Below, in pieces: positions 47,461 through 58,399 of a stretch of DNA of 64,000 nt. Each line of letters starts with the position of its first letter. The stretch's first letter is position 1. Both the position numbers and the translations under genes were made by a program. The DNA lies in the NCBI GenBank assembly GCA_038025085.1, contig CM076143.1, positions 11,059,001 to 11,123,000 on the forward strand. Direction: 5' to 3'. The notes beneath the pieces are model-generated. The model saw nothing but the letters and a program-made list of their open reading frames with translations, did no database searches and was not told the origin of the DNA. Origin of the DNA: Tetragonia tetragonoides (taxonomy: Eukaryota > Streptophyta > Magnoliopsida > Caryophyllales > Aizoaceae).

Positions 47461-47796
47461 ATGTCGATGACCTATAAGATTAATAACACGCAAATAATTT
47501 TTGCTTGTTGCATTATTCTTTTGGTATCCGAATTTCAACCAACAATGGCAATGAGGAAACTAATAGTGGAAGGCGATCAATGGATGATAAAAAGTCTCGT
47601 ATTCAATTCCCTACCTAAGGGACGCCCTGTGCCACCTTCACAGGTCTCCCCATGCACATTCATCCCTGGGCGAGGGCGAGGAAGGTGTGTCGCGGAAATA
47701 AACAATAATAATAGTGTTGCAAATGTTGGTCATGTCCAAGCACCACCTACGTACCCTGATCATGTTGGTAAGTTTGGCATGGCTTCCAATGTTTAA
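47461..47796 (+). CDS. secreted peptide precursor, IDA-like
   Basis: 111 residues in one exon. Residues 1-30 form a signal peptide with core IIFACCIILLV and a likely cut after PTMA. The middle contains VFNSLPKGRPVPPSQVSPC, which resembles the EPIP motif of INFLORESCENCE DEFICIENT IN ABSCISSION (IDA) and IDA-LIKE precursors (a LPKG-x-P-x-PPS-x-x-S pattern). Those peptides are cut from secreted precursors and sensed by HAESA-type receptor kinases. Unlike IDA, this protein does not end at the motif: it continues CTFIPGRGRGRC and a 35-residue tail ending GKFGMASNV. A TATA box lies upstream. It could instead belong to a separate Cys-containing PPS peptide family; I cannot decide from one sequence. 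Confidence 0.5.
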   Translation: MSMTYKINNTQIIFACCIILLVSEFQPTMAMRKLIVEGDQWMIKSLVFNSLPKGRPVPPSQVSPCTFIPGRGRGRCVAEINNNNSVANVGHVQAPPTYPDHVGKFGMASNV

Positions 47797-49130
47797 TCTA
47801 ACTGAATAAACAAACTTTAATCTCTAATTGATATGCTAATATCGATTATTATTAGTTCCAATAACGGAAGTTCAAGTGCTCAAAGGTGTGACCTTTGTTT
47901 TTTTCTTTTGGTTGAGGTTCTCAATCAAATGTGTCTCAGTTCGCAACTTCTTTCATTGTGTAATGTGTATGTACAATAATGAGTACTATAACTTAGTTAG
48001 TTGTGGTTCCAAGACCAAGTTTTGCTTATCGATCTGGATGATCAGTACTTAGTCTTTGACCATGTCTCATGTATGTATGACTATTTAATTTGGTTCCATA
48101 AGAATTGCTCCGTACTATTTTGGGGGGAATTATGAGAACCTCATACTTTGAGACATAATCCTATTAATTTGTATATCAAATTGATCGAACCTATTAATTT
48201 CTGTCGAGACATAATCCAATTCCATAACCAACTTAAAGACCTCATGAACAGGCGTACTCTCTCAATTATGTTGGAATGGGCCAGCAATAAGTAGAATAAA
48301 CTACTCCGTACAGGTACAACATATGAGAAAGCATTTATGTCTCCGATAATTGTTTTCAAATACTCGCTCGCAGTATGCTTTATACGTAGTACTTGATAAT
48401 TATTTTTTGTTAGTAGTTTTAGTTTAAAAATAGCTCTTTTTAACTAGAGTTTTCTTATAGTGTTATCTTGCGTTTTAGTCCGATCAAATAATTGCATAGT
48501 CAACTTCAACCCTTCCTATTATGATGCTCGTTGACTATGCGCTCTTTTGCCGATTTGGTTTAATAAAAAGTTTCTAATTATAAAAAAAAAAAACTAAAAG
48601 TAACACTTTTTACTGTTCATCCATAAGGTTACCTTGTAAAAGAATGATTATAGAAATTTATGTGGATTAAAGAAAATATTTGGGACAAATACCATGATAC
48701 ATGGTCGTCTCCCCTTCCACGGGCATGTTAGATTATGAGTGAATTCATATTTAGAATGGTTCATCCTAACTGGAAGTTTAAACACTTATTTATTGATGAT
48801 AATGTAAAACATTACATATTTTTCAGTTTAAATCCGATCCTTTCAATACTTTATTACGCCCCTCAAGCTCAACAAATTTTGGGCTTAACAAAAATGAAAT
48901 TGTTACGGTGACTCCTGTAGGTTATTCTCGCACAATATATGCTTAATCAACTTTGATATATTTGCTACCATCATAAAGAACTGGATTCGCCATGAAATAG
49001 ATGACGCTAACATTCCCATTCATAGCAGAAACATGTTGACAATGAACTGGATTCCTGTTATGTATCTCGATTCCACTGACCATCTATTCTAAAATTGGAG
49101 TTGTCTGTACACCCGAGCATTGAACTTACC
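47797..49130. other. intergenic spacer
   Basis: 3' flank of the peptide gene and plain AT-rich sequence. No RNA gene, terminal repeat or coding pattern seen. Confidence 0.4.
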
Positions 49131-49136
49131 TAATCC

Positions 49137-49210
49137 CAACTTGATCAAATTAGATTCGAATTACCTACTTGATCAAATTAGATTCAAATTACCAACTTGA
49201 TCAAATTAAA
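49137..49210 (+). repeat. short tandem repeat, three copies
   Basis: Three copies of about 25-32 bp built on 'acttgatcaaattagattc', with 'gaattacct' spacers. Confidence 0.7.
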
Positions 49211-50197
49211 AATGGTAAATATATTTGCAGAGTGGATTAATAAAAGAAAATTTTCACCCAAATCTAACCAGATTCGTCATCCGCTCCATCTGTCATCTAT
49301 GCAACCTCAACACTACTACCAACTTGATCAACATTAACAATGTGCACCCTCAACATTAACAATGTACTACTCTAAAAATATTTTGGAAACAATATGGCTT
49401 TACCCACAAAAGGATGAGCAATTTAAATGGTGTGGGCCATAGGAGTGTTGTTTAACATGAAAATAGAAGTTTTGGGAAGTGAGTTTTGTTCCTCTAAAGA
49501 GCTTCCCCAACAAAAAGGCCTACATCTACATGTGAAGGGTGTCATAATTTCAGTTGCACATCCATATATGCAACCTCTTAAGTCTTACTAGCCATCATTT
49601 TGGCAACCACTTCAACAAGCCTACTAGTCTACTACTCCATCTCCTTCCCTAAGCCAGGGACCCACTCTCTTCGATCTGCTCCAGCAAGTTTACATCACAA
49701 CACACATCACAAGGGGGATGGGGTGGGCAAATTCACTCGAGGTGCCATTTTTACTTTAGTGCTTGATGACCCACATCATTAAATCATGAGTCATAAGTAA
49801 TAGTAATTGACACTAATAATGGTGATAGTTTAGTAGTTTTTCTAAGTGATTTGATAAGGCATGATTGTGGATTCGAATCTTCATTTTCTTCGTATCTTGT
49901 ATTTGCTAGCTTCTAGAAACTATACTAGCACATTGCTGGTGCTACGTAAACGACCGTGTTTGCAATGACTGTTTAGTTAGTTTGATATGTTCGATGTTGA
50001 ACATGAGAGTCTGAACATGATGTAGCGGAGGGTGTCTCAATCGCCACTCACTTGCACCCTATTTTTGACGAGAAAAAAAAAAAGAATAGCAGTTATTAAC
50101 GCTCTAGTCGTGCGTAGTGTAGTATGTGCTTTTCACCTATCCCATCGTTTTGGGTAAGACCGTAAGATATAAAATGTAAACTCAATCCACTAATGAA
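49211..50197. other. intergenic; one weak small frame
   Basis: A 60-codon plus frame at 49600 (MATTSTSLLVYYSISFPK...) has no motif I recognise and is not supported as a gene. Otherwise featureless. Confidence 0.35.
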
Positions 50198-50680
50198 TTA
50201 GAGTGTGTTTTTTTTCACTGTTGCTCATTAATTTGATTTGATTAAGTAAAATCCTATTACTGATTATCAATATTGGGTAAGATATTGATTTTTACTAGTT
50301 CACTAAGATTCTTCCACCGATTCCTATTGATTTGATAAGGTCCTGACACTTATTCTGTGAATATGGATGTGTTCTTTTTCACCGAACTCTAATGATTCGG
50401 TAATGTCTTGTCACTTATGTCACTGATTTAGTAAGGTCGTACAACTTCACTGATTTGGTAAGGTACTCCCACTTATTTCCATTGATTTGGTAAGGTTCTA
50501 CTACTAATTCTCAATGTTTCAGTTTTTATCATGCCACTAATTCTCACTGATTGATCAAGAAAGATCAAGGCCAGTAATTGGAAAAGAATTCACCTTACGT
50601 AGTTGGAGCTTAGCGAATCTGTAACAAAACCTTATTGAATTAGATTACAATGAAAATCCGTGAAAAAGAACACATTCTAA
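50198..50680. mobile_element. MITE-like element with inverted ends and internal repeats
   Basis: The left end TTAGAGTGTGTTTTTTTTC and right end, read inward, TTAGAATGTGTTCTTTTTC match except at two positions. The inside repeats 'cactgatttggtaaggt' several times. A related piece with the same left end and interior is at about 55108-55320. No coding. Confidence 0.55.
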
Positions 50681-50706
50681 ACCCTAAATCCTAAACCCTA
50701 AATTTA
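50675..50706. repeat. interstitial telomere-like repeats
   Basis: TAAACCCTAAATCCTAAACCC contains two exact CCCTAAA-type plant telomere units around one variant. Short runs like this are common inside plant chromosomes. Confidence 0.6.
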
Positions 50707-52020
50707 CATCCAATAAAAGGCAATCAATTGAGTTAAAAAGAGGTAACTTTTTCAATTTGATTAACTTTTGATAGTGACAATGCCTTTGGGTAGGAGTACA
50801 AATAATTTTATTTTATTTTTTATCAATATAATTCATTTTATTCAACCTTGTATAAATAAAATACAAGGGAACTAATACTAGCATTATTAGCAGACCTATC
50901 TCCCACCTTTTAGGAAGAGGGAAGATAAAGAGTACATATAAATGTTTTATCTTAAACAACCCTTTTAAAGATTAACGATAAGAATTTTCTCCAAAGGGTC
51001 ATTAATGAAGAAGGAACAAATTAAATTACTCCACCAGCATACACGTAACATGGAATATGTCTACCTTTTCTTTAGACGTTACTCCTTACTCTCACAAGTA
51101 TCTAAAGTATACTCTTACCCATAACTTATATACTCTCCTTAACATAACCTTAATAGTTTTGTGTTTCGAAAATAATCTTACTATTTCACTTCGGGTGTCT
51201 GTTTGTGGATGTATTGCTTCTATTCTGATATTTCTCTTGCATGTTTAAATTCCAAGAAAAATACAAAAAAAACATTAATTTCTCTTACTAATGTTTGCTT
51301 TATCTTGACCATATTGAAAATGATTATATTTTGGAACGAGAAATATGTAAGTTTAAATAAAGTGGAAAATAACAAATCCTCAATTATCATTTGTTTGTTA
51401 ATGTTGTTGTTGTTGTTAATGATTGTCGTAGTACATCAGCACCAAAAATATGATTGTACTAGTACTGTAGTAGTTATCCTTCTTGGTGGTGGTGGTCATC
51501 ATTATCACTATTTTTCATTACAACTTAGTCTGCTTACTTGGCAAGATTAATTTAGTTTAATTCAGTTTACATCAGTGGAAAACTAATCATAAGGCTCTAA
51601 TCTCCCTAATTTTAGCTCAGCTTAGTTCAGTTAATTTAGAACTTACTACTTATTTAATTAATTTTTATTATAATATAAATTCATGATGATACTTATGTTA
51701 TTGAAATGTTTTGAAAGCATACTTTTAAATGAGTCTAATATTAAAAATGTCTAGACAAGTTTTAAAGTGTTAAAGGTCAAGTTAAAAAAATCAGTTCAAT
51801 TTACCTATTTCCATGCGAAAAGAACATAGCCTATACGGTAATAATAATAAGTCTAGCACGCATCCAAAAAGAATTAATAATGAGTCTTAAATTCTAGAAA
51901 GAAGTAAAAGTGCGTTCTTTTTATCTTTTAGAATCGACTCTACTCGATCAGTTTAGTTCAGCAATGTAATAATCTATTTATCTGCTCAACTCGGTTTATT
52001 GATACGATTATTGTCTCACA
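50707..52020. other. AT-rich spacer with MITE relic
   Basis: 51590-51833 shares phrases such as 'agcatactttaaatgagtc' (approximate) and 'gttaaaggtcaagtt' with the MITE at 46296-46573 and is probably a diverged copy. A (GTT)n run is at 51400-51417. No gene. Confidence 0.4.
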
Positions 52021-52450
52021 TATTGAGGGTGTTTGAATGTTGGCTTGTGGGGTGTCTTTTGGCAAAATTGAATGTTTGACCAATCCACCATCCAATATTG
52101 GTGTTTGTATGTTAGCTTGTGAGTTGGCTTTTGGGTTCCCACAAGCCAAATTTTGAAAAGCCAGGAAGGTTGGCTTATGGGTATTGGCTGGTGGCATTAA
52201 TGTAGTCCAATAACATAATAGTCCAAGACTTACAATTATTTACTTCTATGCCATCAAATTCCTTAATCATATGAATGTCCTTATATGTCCTTTTTTTTTA
52301 CATATCACCAGCTAATGTTACCACACATCTACTTCCAGACATCCAATGTTACCAGCCGGTCAAATCAGCTAACAATACCAGCCATCGACCACCAGCCATC
52401 AGCCAACAGCTAATGTCACCAGCCAATTGCCAAACATGACCATTATTATT
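52021..52450. mobile_element. possible MITE rich in TTGGCTTGTGG/CCAGCCA
   Basis: The left half has 'gtttgaatgttggcttgtgg' and the right half ends 'ccagccaattgccaaacatg'. The outer 30 bases are partly inverted copies of each other. Boundaries and target duplication are not clear. Confidence 0.35.
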
Positions 52451-52872
52451 TAGTTTAGTTTAGCTCACTGATATAAGTTATTTCAGTTCAATTCCATAAA
52501 GAAAAAAAAAAGACTACATAATGCAAGACTAATCCCAGTGAGTTATGAAAACAAACTGAACTGAGGGCGTGGTTCGTTCCACTTACCCCAGTCACTGAAT
52601 CAACTCAGATAAGTTAAGTTCAAATTCAATAGTGTTTATTTCAATTAAGTTTAGCTCACCTGAATGGTCAATTGAGTGGATAAAAACACATCTCAAATCA
52701 TATTTTATAATTATTAATATTGTTGTTGTTAATAAATATTATAGTTGTAGTTGTTATTGTTATTGTTATTGTTGTTTTCTTTAGTACAGTTTAATTAAAT
52801 GGAAAAGAACACTTCCGAGAGCATTGCCGAATGCCGACTATCAAAACCCTCGTAAAAAGTAAATCACGAGTA

Positions 52873-53842
52873 TGTGAGATAATAGAATGCTTGATTATTA
52901 TTGATGTAATCTATCCCTATTTATAGGTAGGGAAACCTATGTTATGAAAACTATAGATTACACTACTCTATAATATATGCTAATCTAGAATAATATTCCT
53001 AAGAGTACTAGAATAATATTCCTAAGAGTACTAGAATAATATTCCCTAACACTCCTCCGCAATCGTAGCGGTAGATGAACGAACGCTACGATTGGAGTTA
53101 CAAAAGAAATAATTAAAAAAAAAATTATAAGTAAACATGGAGATCTTGAAGTTCATCTAGGTATGAAATCTAGCCGAAACAAAACTCTCGTGTTGCCACC
53201 CGCTTCATAGCCAATCGTGAGCAAGGGGAAAGAACGCGTCAGCGGAAGACTATAGGGATCGACAGCAGCAGATCACACGGTAGCAGGGGTCGGCGCTTGG
53301 CGCTCGGCGACGGCAGGTTTGCAGGCGGCGGACGGCGGTTGGCGGGGGCAGGAGTGCAGGCTGCGGACGACGATTGACGCCTGCAGGAGTGCAGGCAGCG
53401 AATAATGGAGCTAGAGACGTGCAAACCTGACGTGATCTGAGTATTGAGAGTATGGTAGAAATTAAGATCAAAAATCCATATTTAGTAGTGTATATCAACG
53501 TAATTGAATTAAATCTAGGAAACTAAAAACTAAATTGTATAGGTAGTAAGAAAAAGTAGTCCACCAGATGAAATATGGTTTAAGACCTCCATCCGGCCAT
53601 CCGTCAGCTTAGCGGAAGTTAGGATTTTAGGCTATCAGAAAAGTAGCTGCTCTGATATCATGTGAGATAATAGAATGCTTGATTATTATTGATACAATCA
53701 ATCCTCATTTATAGGTAGGGAGTACTAGTGTTATGAAAACTATAAATTATACAATCTTTATAATATATGCTAATTTAGAATAATATTTTTAAAAGTACTA
53801 GAATAATATTTCTCAAAGTAGTAAAAATAATATTCCCTAACA
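52873..53842 (-). mobile_element. miniature LTR retrotransposon (TRIM-like)
   Basis: Direct repeats 52873-53051 and 53661-53842 begin TGTGAGATAATAGAATGC and end ATATTCCCTAACA. Just before the right repeat is GCTCTGATATCA (53649-53660), the complement of a Met-tRNA primer site. Just after the left repeat is CTCCTCCG, a polypurine tract on the minus strand. Flanks GAGTA and GTGTA suggest a 5-bp duplication with one change. The 609-bp inside is GC-rich, has no gag or pol, and the element depends on others to move. Confidence 0.85.
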
Positions 53843-55107
53843 GTGTATACAAGTGAAAGCTAAGCTAGAAGGACAGCACTCTTCATGGCTAAGGGATACA
53901 AAAATAATTTTGGGTCCAAAAATGCAGCGCGTGGTTGCATTGATGGTGAGATATATGGCAGTACAAGAAGTATCTTAGTTTGAAAAGATAAGCATCATTC
54001 ATCCACAAGAGGACCAAGAAGACCAACAGTCCACCACAATCCACATATAGCTAAGCTAGGGAGAAAAAGCAGAAGTTGGGGTGAAAAGACAGGAACTGGA
54101 AACAGGCAAACTAGGAGAGAGAGAGAGAGAGAGAAAGAAAGAAATTGAAATATGAGCAGAGCAGGGCAGTGAGAATTGAAAGTGAGACGATGAGGTACAA
54201 AATATTTATTTTATTTATAAAATTAAAAATTTGTGACACCCAACAACCCATCATGCTAGGAGAGCTGGGAGCATTACCTATACCCTTTACCATCTTTGAT
54301 CATGAAGTATGATTTTTGATATTGATAATGATATGATTCTGACTCTCTCCTCAAAGACAACAAAGTCCCTGGCCCCCTTACTAATAGTACTACCACCTTT
54401 TTAATTTACTATACCAGGAGCGCTCTTTGTCATGTCAACCAACTCAAACTCTATCACCCTTTCTAAATTATTATGTCTCCTGTTTTGAAGGACTCCTAAT
54501 ACAGGAGGGAAGGAAGCTAATAAGAATACCAATGGAACTTTTAAGGAAGGGTTCTTTTTCGCTAAATTGGACTGAACTGGACTGAATTGATTTGAATCAA
54601 TTAATGAGTAAGTGAAATAGAATACACATTAGGAATGTCCTTTAATTTGAAAGGAACTAAGGTGAATAATAATATGTGAGAGAAAATATAAATTGTTGAA
54701 TTAAAGTGAATTAAATGGAACATATTAATTGATCAATTGATTATCAGATTGCCATAGAAACTAAGCTATGTAACACTTAGCTTCTTAGGTTATTTAATAA
54801 AAAAAAAATCTATATTCAAGTTAAAAAAAGACAATGAAGCAGAGCTCTTTAGTCTATTACACACGGCATGTAGGTAGTCTACATGCCCATAGCAACAAAT
54901 ATCACTTTCAATCTGAAATTGAGGGCAATAAGGCTCGAACCCCATACTTAGATGTTTGCTCATGAACTTTTGTTCTCTGATCTATGTAAAATCTTGTTTA
55001 TGTGAATTAAAACCTAGGATTATAGATTATAAACCATAAAACACGCCAAGTTGCCAAACAGTCACTTATATAGACCATAGTGTATAGTTGTCAATTTTTC
55101 ATGTATT
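53843..55107. other. intergenic spacer with GA run
   Basis: (GA)n at 54116-54134. A less AT-rich, possibly ancient single-copy stretch is at 53860-54100. No gene recognised. Confidence 0.4.
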
Positions 55108-55320
55108 ATGGGTATGTTCTTTTTCACTTATTTCTACTGATTCACACTGATGAGTAAGATCTTGCCACTGATTTGCACTGATTTAATAAGGTTCAGCCAC
55201 TGATTCTGTGAATAGAATTGTGAGCCATGCCACTAATTTTCACTGATTGAGTAAGATTCTTCCACTGATTCAATAAGATGTTGTAACTGATTTCTACTGA
55301 TTGAGTAAAGTCTAATAAAT
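55108..55320. mobile_element. partial copy of the MITE family at 50198
   Basis: It starts GGTATGTTCTTTTTCACTTA and repeats 'ccactgatt...gattgagtaag' units as in 50198-50680. The right end is missing. Confidence 0.45.
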
Positions 55321-55612
55321 AATTAATTTCTTTTGAAAATTCATTACTTGAAGTTAAATATATTTAGTCTTTGAGCGTTCTTATCCGCACCGCAGTTGCT
55401 GGACCTCTTTTTTAGTGAATTGCTAAATACCGCCCCTTTTTACTAGCTACCGCCCCCCCCCTTTCCAATTTTACCCTCACCCACCCCTCTTCCTCACTCA
55501 CTCTCACTCACTCACTCTCACTCATCCACTCTCACTCATCCTCTCTTCCTCACTCACTCATCCTCACCACCACACCATCACACCGGCAACCACCACCACC
55601 ACCACCACGACC

Positions 55613-56103
55613 ATGTCAAGTGCTAGCGGCAGCGGCGGCAGAGGTTTCGACGGCGAGGGAGGCGGCGACCGACGGCGCGAGGGGGTAACTTTTCGAAATT
55701 TTTTTTTTTTTTTTTTGAATTGAATTTTTTTTGCCTTGAATTGAATTTTTTTTGCCTTGAATTGAATCGTGAAGTTACGAATTGAAGTTGTGTTTTTTTT
55801 TTTTTTTTTTTGCGTCGGTCGTCTGCCGATCTCGACTCACCCAAGGATGAGTCGCCTGAGACGGGCGACTGACCCAAGGGTGAGTCGTCTGTCGCAGACG
55901 ACTCACCCTTGGGTGAGTCGAGACAGGCAGACGACTCACCCTTGGGTCAGTCGCCCGTCTCAGGCGACTCACCCTTGGGTGAGTCGAGATCGGGTGAGTC
56001 GTCTGAGACCAGACGACCGACACAAAAAAAAATTATTTATTATTATTATTATTATTTATTATTATTATTATTATTTATTATTATTATTATTATTTATTGT
56101 TTA

Positions 56104-56144
<41 letters not shown>

Positions 56145-56146
56145 TA

Positions 56147-56184
<38 letters not shown>

Positions 56185-58174
56185 GATTGTTATTATTATT
56201 ATTATTATTATTGATTATTGTTTAATTAACTAAAAATGTGAAATGATAGATGGGAGGAGCCGGTAAATCGGTGCCTCGGTTATTTAGTGAACTAGCTGGT
56301 TCAGGACCGCGTCACACGAGGACGCGCGGGATTGATGCCTCTGTACGGAGACAGAGAGAGGCAGTTCGGATGAGGGAGATGACTGCTGAGCAAGACGATT
56401 ACGCAACTAGCGAGTTCTACTCCGGTGAGCAAGACGATGATGAGATTGGCGTCGAATTATCCTCAGATTGGCGCGTGGTGAAGGGCAGAGGCGGTAGGTT
56501 TGTTAGTACTGGGTCGTCCAGTACTGGCAAACGATCTAGAGCGGAGGACGACACTACGTGGCTTGTTACAGAGCCTGTGTCCGGTGGGCCGGCGGATGAT
56601 AGCGTCATACCGAGCTTCTTGGGCCACGTAGCGTCTCGTATGTGGAATGGAGAGATGAGGGGTCTCTTGAAGTGTCAGAACCGATGGACTGTATGTCAGC
56701 GGCTGAGTCAGTGGCGAGCGGAGATGTCGACCGAGATGAGGGCCCAGATCGAGGGGACTGGGTTATCACACCTGGCAGACATTATGTTCAGACATATTGA
56801 CTTCCCCCTGATATCTGCATTCGTGGAAAGGTGGCAGCCGGATACGAACTCGTTCCACATGCCGTTCGGAGAGATGACGATCATGTTGCACGATGTATGG
56901 CATATTCTTCGGATTCCTGTAGACGGACAGCTCGTTTCCAATGAGGGACGGGATGGGCAGCTGCAGACGGCGGCCATGGAGGTTCTCGGGGTCAGCCCAG
57001 AAGAACTGATGTGTAGCCACTGGCAGGGCGGTGCGGTCCTCACGGAGTCGGTTTTTGAGCTTTGCCGTGAGCAAGTGGATGACATCCAGGCGACAGCTTG
57101 GATGTGGTTACTTATTGGATCCACCTTGTTTGTCGACAAGAGTGGTAACCGTATTAGACCCTCCTGCGTGATGGAGGTGATGGACGACGGTGTCGATACG
57201 GTGCATGACTTCTCTTGGGGATCTGCTGCCCTCGCCTTCCTATATCGTCAGCTCGGTATAGCTAGTCGCGGGGATTCTCAGGGCATCTGCGGATGCCTAA
57301 CTCTCCTGCAGGCATGGATATACGAGTACTTTCCCTGCTTCCGACCTCATCGGGAGCGGATGGTTGTCGGGGACGACGAGGCTCCCCGTGCGTCCGTATG
57401 GAGTGCCCTGGCTGAGGGCAAGGACATGGGTCGACTGGACTCCTTACGTAGACGCTTGGATCATCTGCGAGCGACAGAGGTACGTCATTTAGTTATCGGT
57501 GTTCATGATTTATTTCGTCGTTTGCTATGTTTTTTTACTTCACCGTAACTTTCAACATTTCTACGTAGGTGGTGTGGCTGCCGTACGGTTCTAACCCGGC
57601 AGTATCTGTACCGAGGACTGTATTCATGGGGTGGCTACAGTATCGGGATATTATCGAACCGTACATGCCTGGTCGTTGTTTACGACAAATCGGGTACGTA
57701 CAGAGTATCCCAACCCCGATCTTTAGGCCAGTCAAAGCGATCAGGTCATGGAGCAGTCGTTCGTACAAGGTTGTCTTCCCCGAACGGATCTCATCTGATG
57801 CTTGGCGTATGTTCCCGGGATTTTACATTCTTGGTCTCCATGGGTTTCAGGCATCCACGTCAGATCCCACAGCATGTACGGATGACTACCTCGCATGGTA
57901 CTACCTTCACTCCCACCCTCGGCTGATACGTGACGCTGCAGCACCTGTGATTCCTCCACGATCCAACAGCGATTATGTAAGTGATTAACTAAAAAATATA
58001 TATTTTTACGTATTACATATCTCTGAACTCACACTCATTGTTACTTTTTTGCAGTGGGTGAATCGTCTAGCCGTCGCAGCTGAGTCTTTCATTAGTTTGA
58101 TTCCTCCGGAGCAAGTGGAAGATTCTCGATCGATTATGGACGAGTATATGAGAGATTGGCGGGCTGCCAAGTGA
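55613..58174 (+). CDS. plant mobile domain (PMD) protein of the MULE
   Basis: Four exons, all phase 0: 55613-55684, 56250-57479, 57569-57976, 58055-58174, giving 609 residues. Exon 1 encodes only MSSASGSGGRGFDGEGGG...EG; translation could instead begin at 56250 (MGGAGKSVPRLF). The PMD (about residues 170-560) shows HMPFGEMTIMLHDVWHILRI, PVDGQLV, then WGSAALAFLYRQLG, WIYEYFPCFRP, VVWLPYG and MPGRCLRQIGYVQSIP. PMD proteins include host MAIN/MAIL factors in gene silencing and are also carried by transposons; the role in the element is unknown. It faces the transposase gene, 226 bases apart at the stops. Confidence 0.85.
55717..55771 (+). repeat. short tandem repeat in intron 1 of the PMD gene
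   Basis: Three copies of TTGAATTGAATTTTTTTTGC-like units, about 25 bp each. Confidence 0.7.
55814..56021. repeat. palindrome array, left end of the MULE
   Basis: Five units of CGACTCACCC-(AA/TT)-GGGTGAGTCG (10-bp arms around two bases) plus a half unit. They alternate with a second palindrome such as TCGTCTGTCGCAGACGA. Both array edges carry GTCGGTCGTC or its complement. The array sits inside intron 1 of the PMD gene. Confidence 0.9.
56031..56212. repeat. (ATT)n microsatellite, left
   Basis: ATT repeats broken by single ATTT and ATTG steps, directly after the palindrome array and before the exon 2 acceptor. Confidence 0.9.
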
Positions 58175-58399
58175 TGTATTGACCCTAGATGAATTTGTTA
58201 TTATAAGAGTTTCATTGTTATTGTTATTATTTATTTTGTGTTATTGTAATTTGTTGTTTCTTGTTTACATTTTTTGTTTTATTGTAATTTGTTGTTTTAT
58301 TTACCTCCAATAATCACGACCACTCTCCACATGCAAAATATAACAATCACACAAAAATGTGACAATGATATAAGTATAACAATCACGCAAAACATTCAA
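58175..58399. other. convergent spacer of the MULE
   Basis: AT-rich sequence between the two stop codons. It must hold both 3' ends and polyadenylation sites. Confidence 0.6.

Noticed and set aside
49600..49782. 60-codon frame considered as a secreted signalling peptide
   Set aside because: No convincing signal peptide, no known C-terminal peptide motif, and no promoter support.
55769..56233. Frames reading the left MULE array as Ser-His-Pro-Trp-Val-like repeats on both strands
   Set aside because: The array is a DNA palindrome repeat inside an intron; any frame across it looks repetitive.
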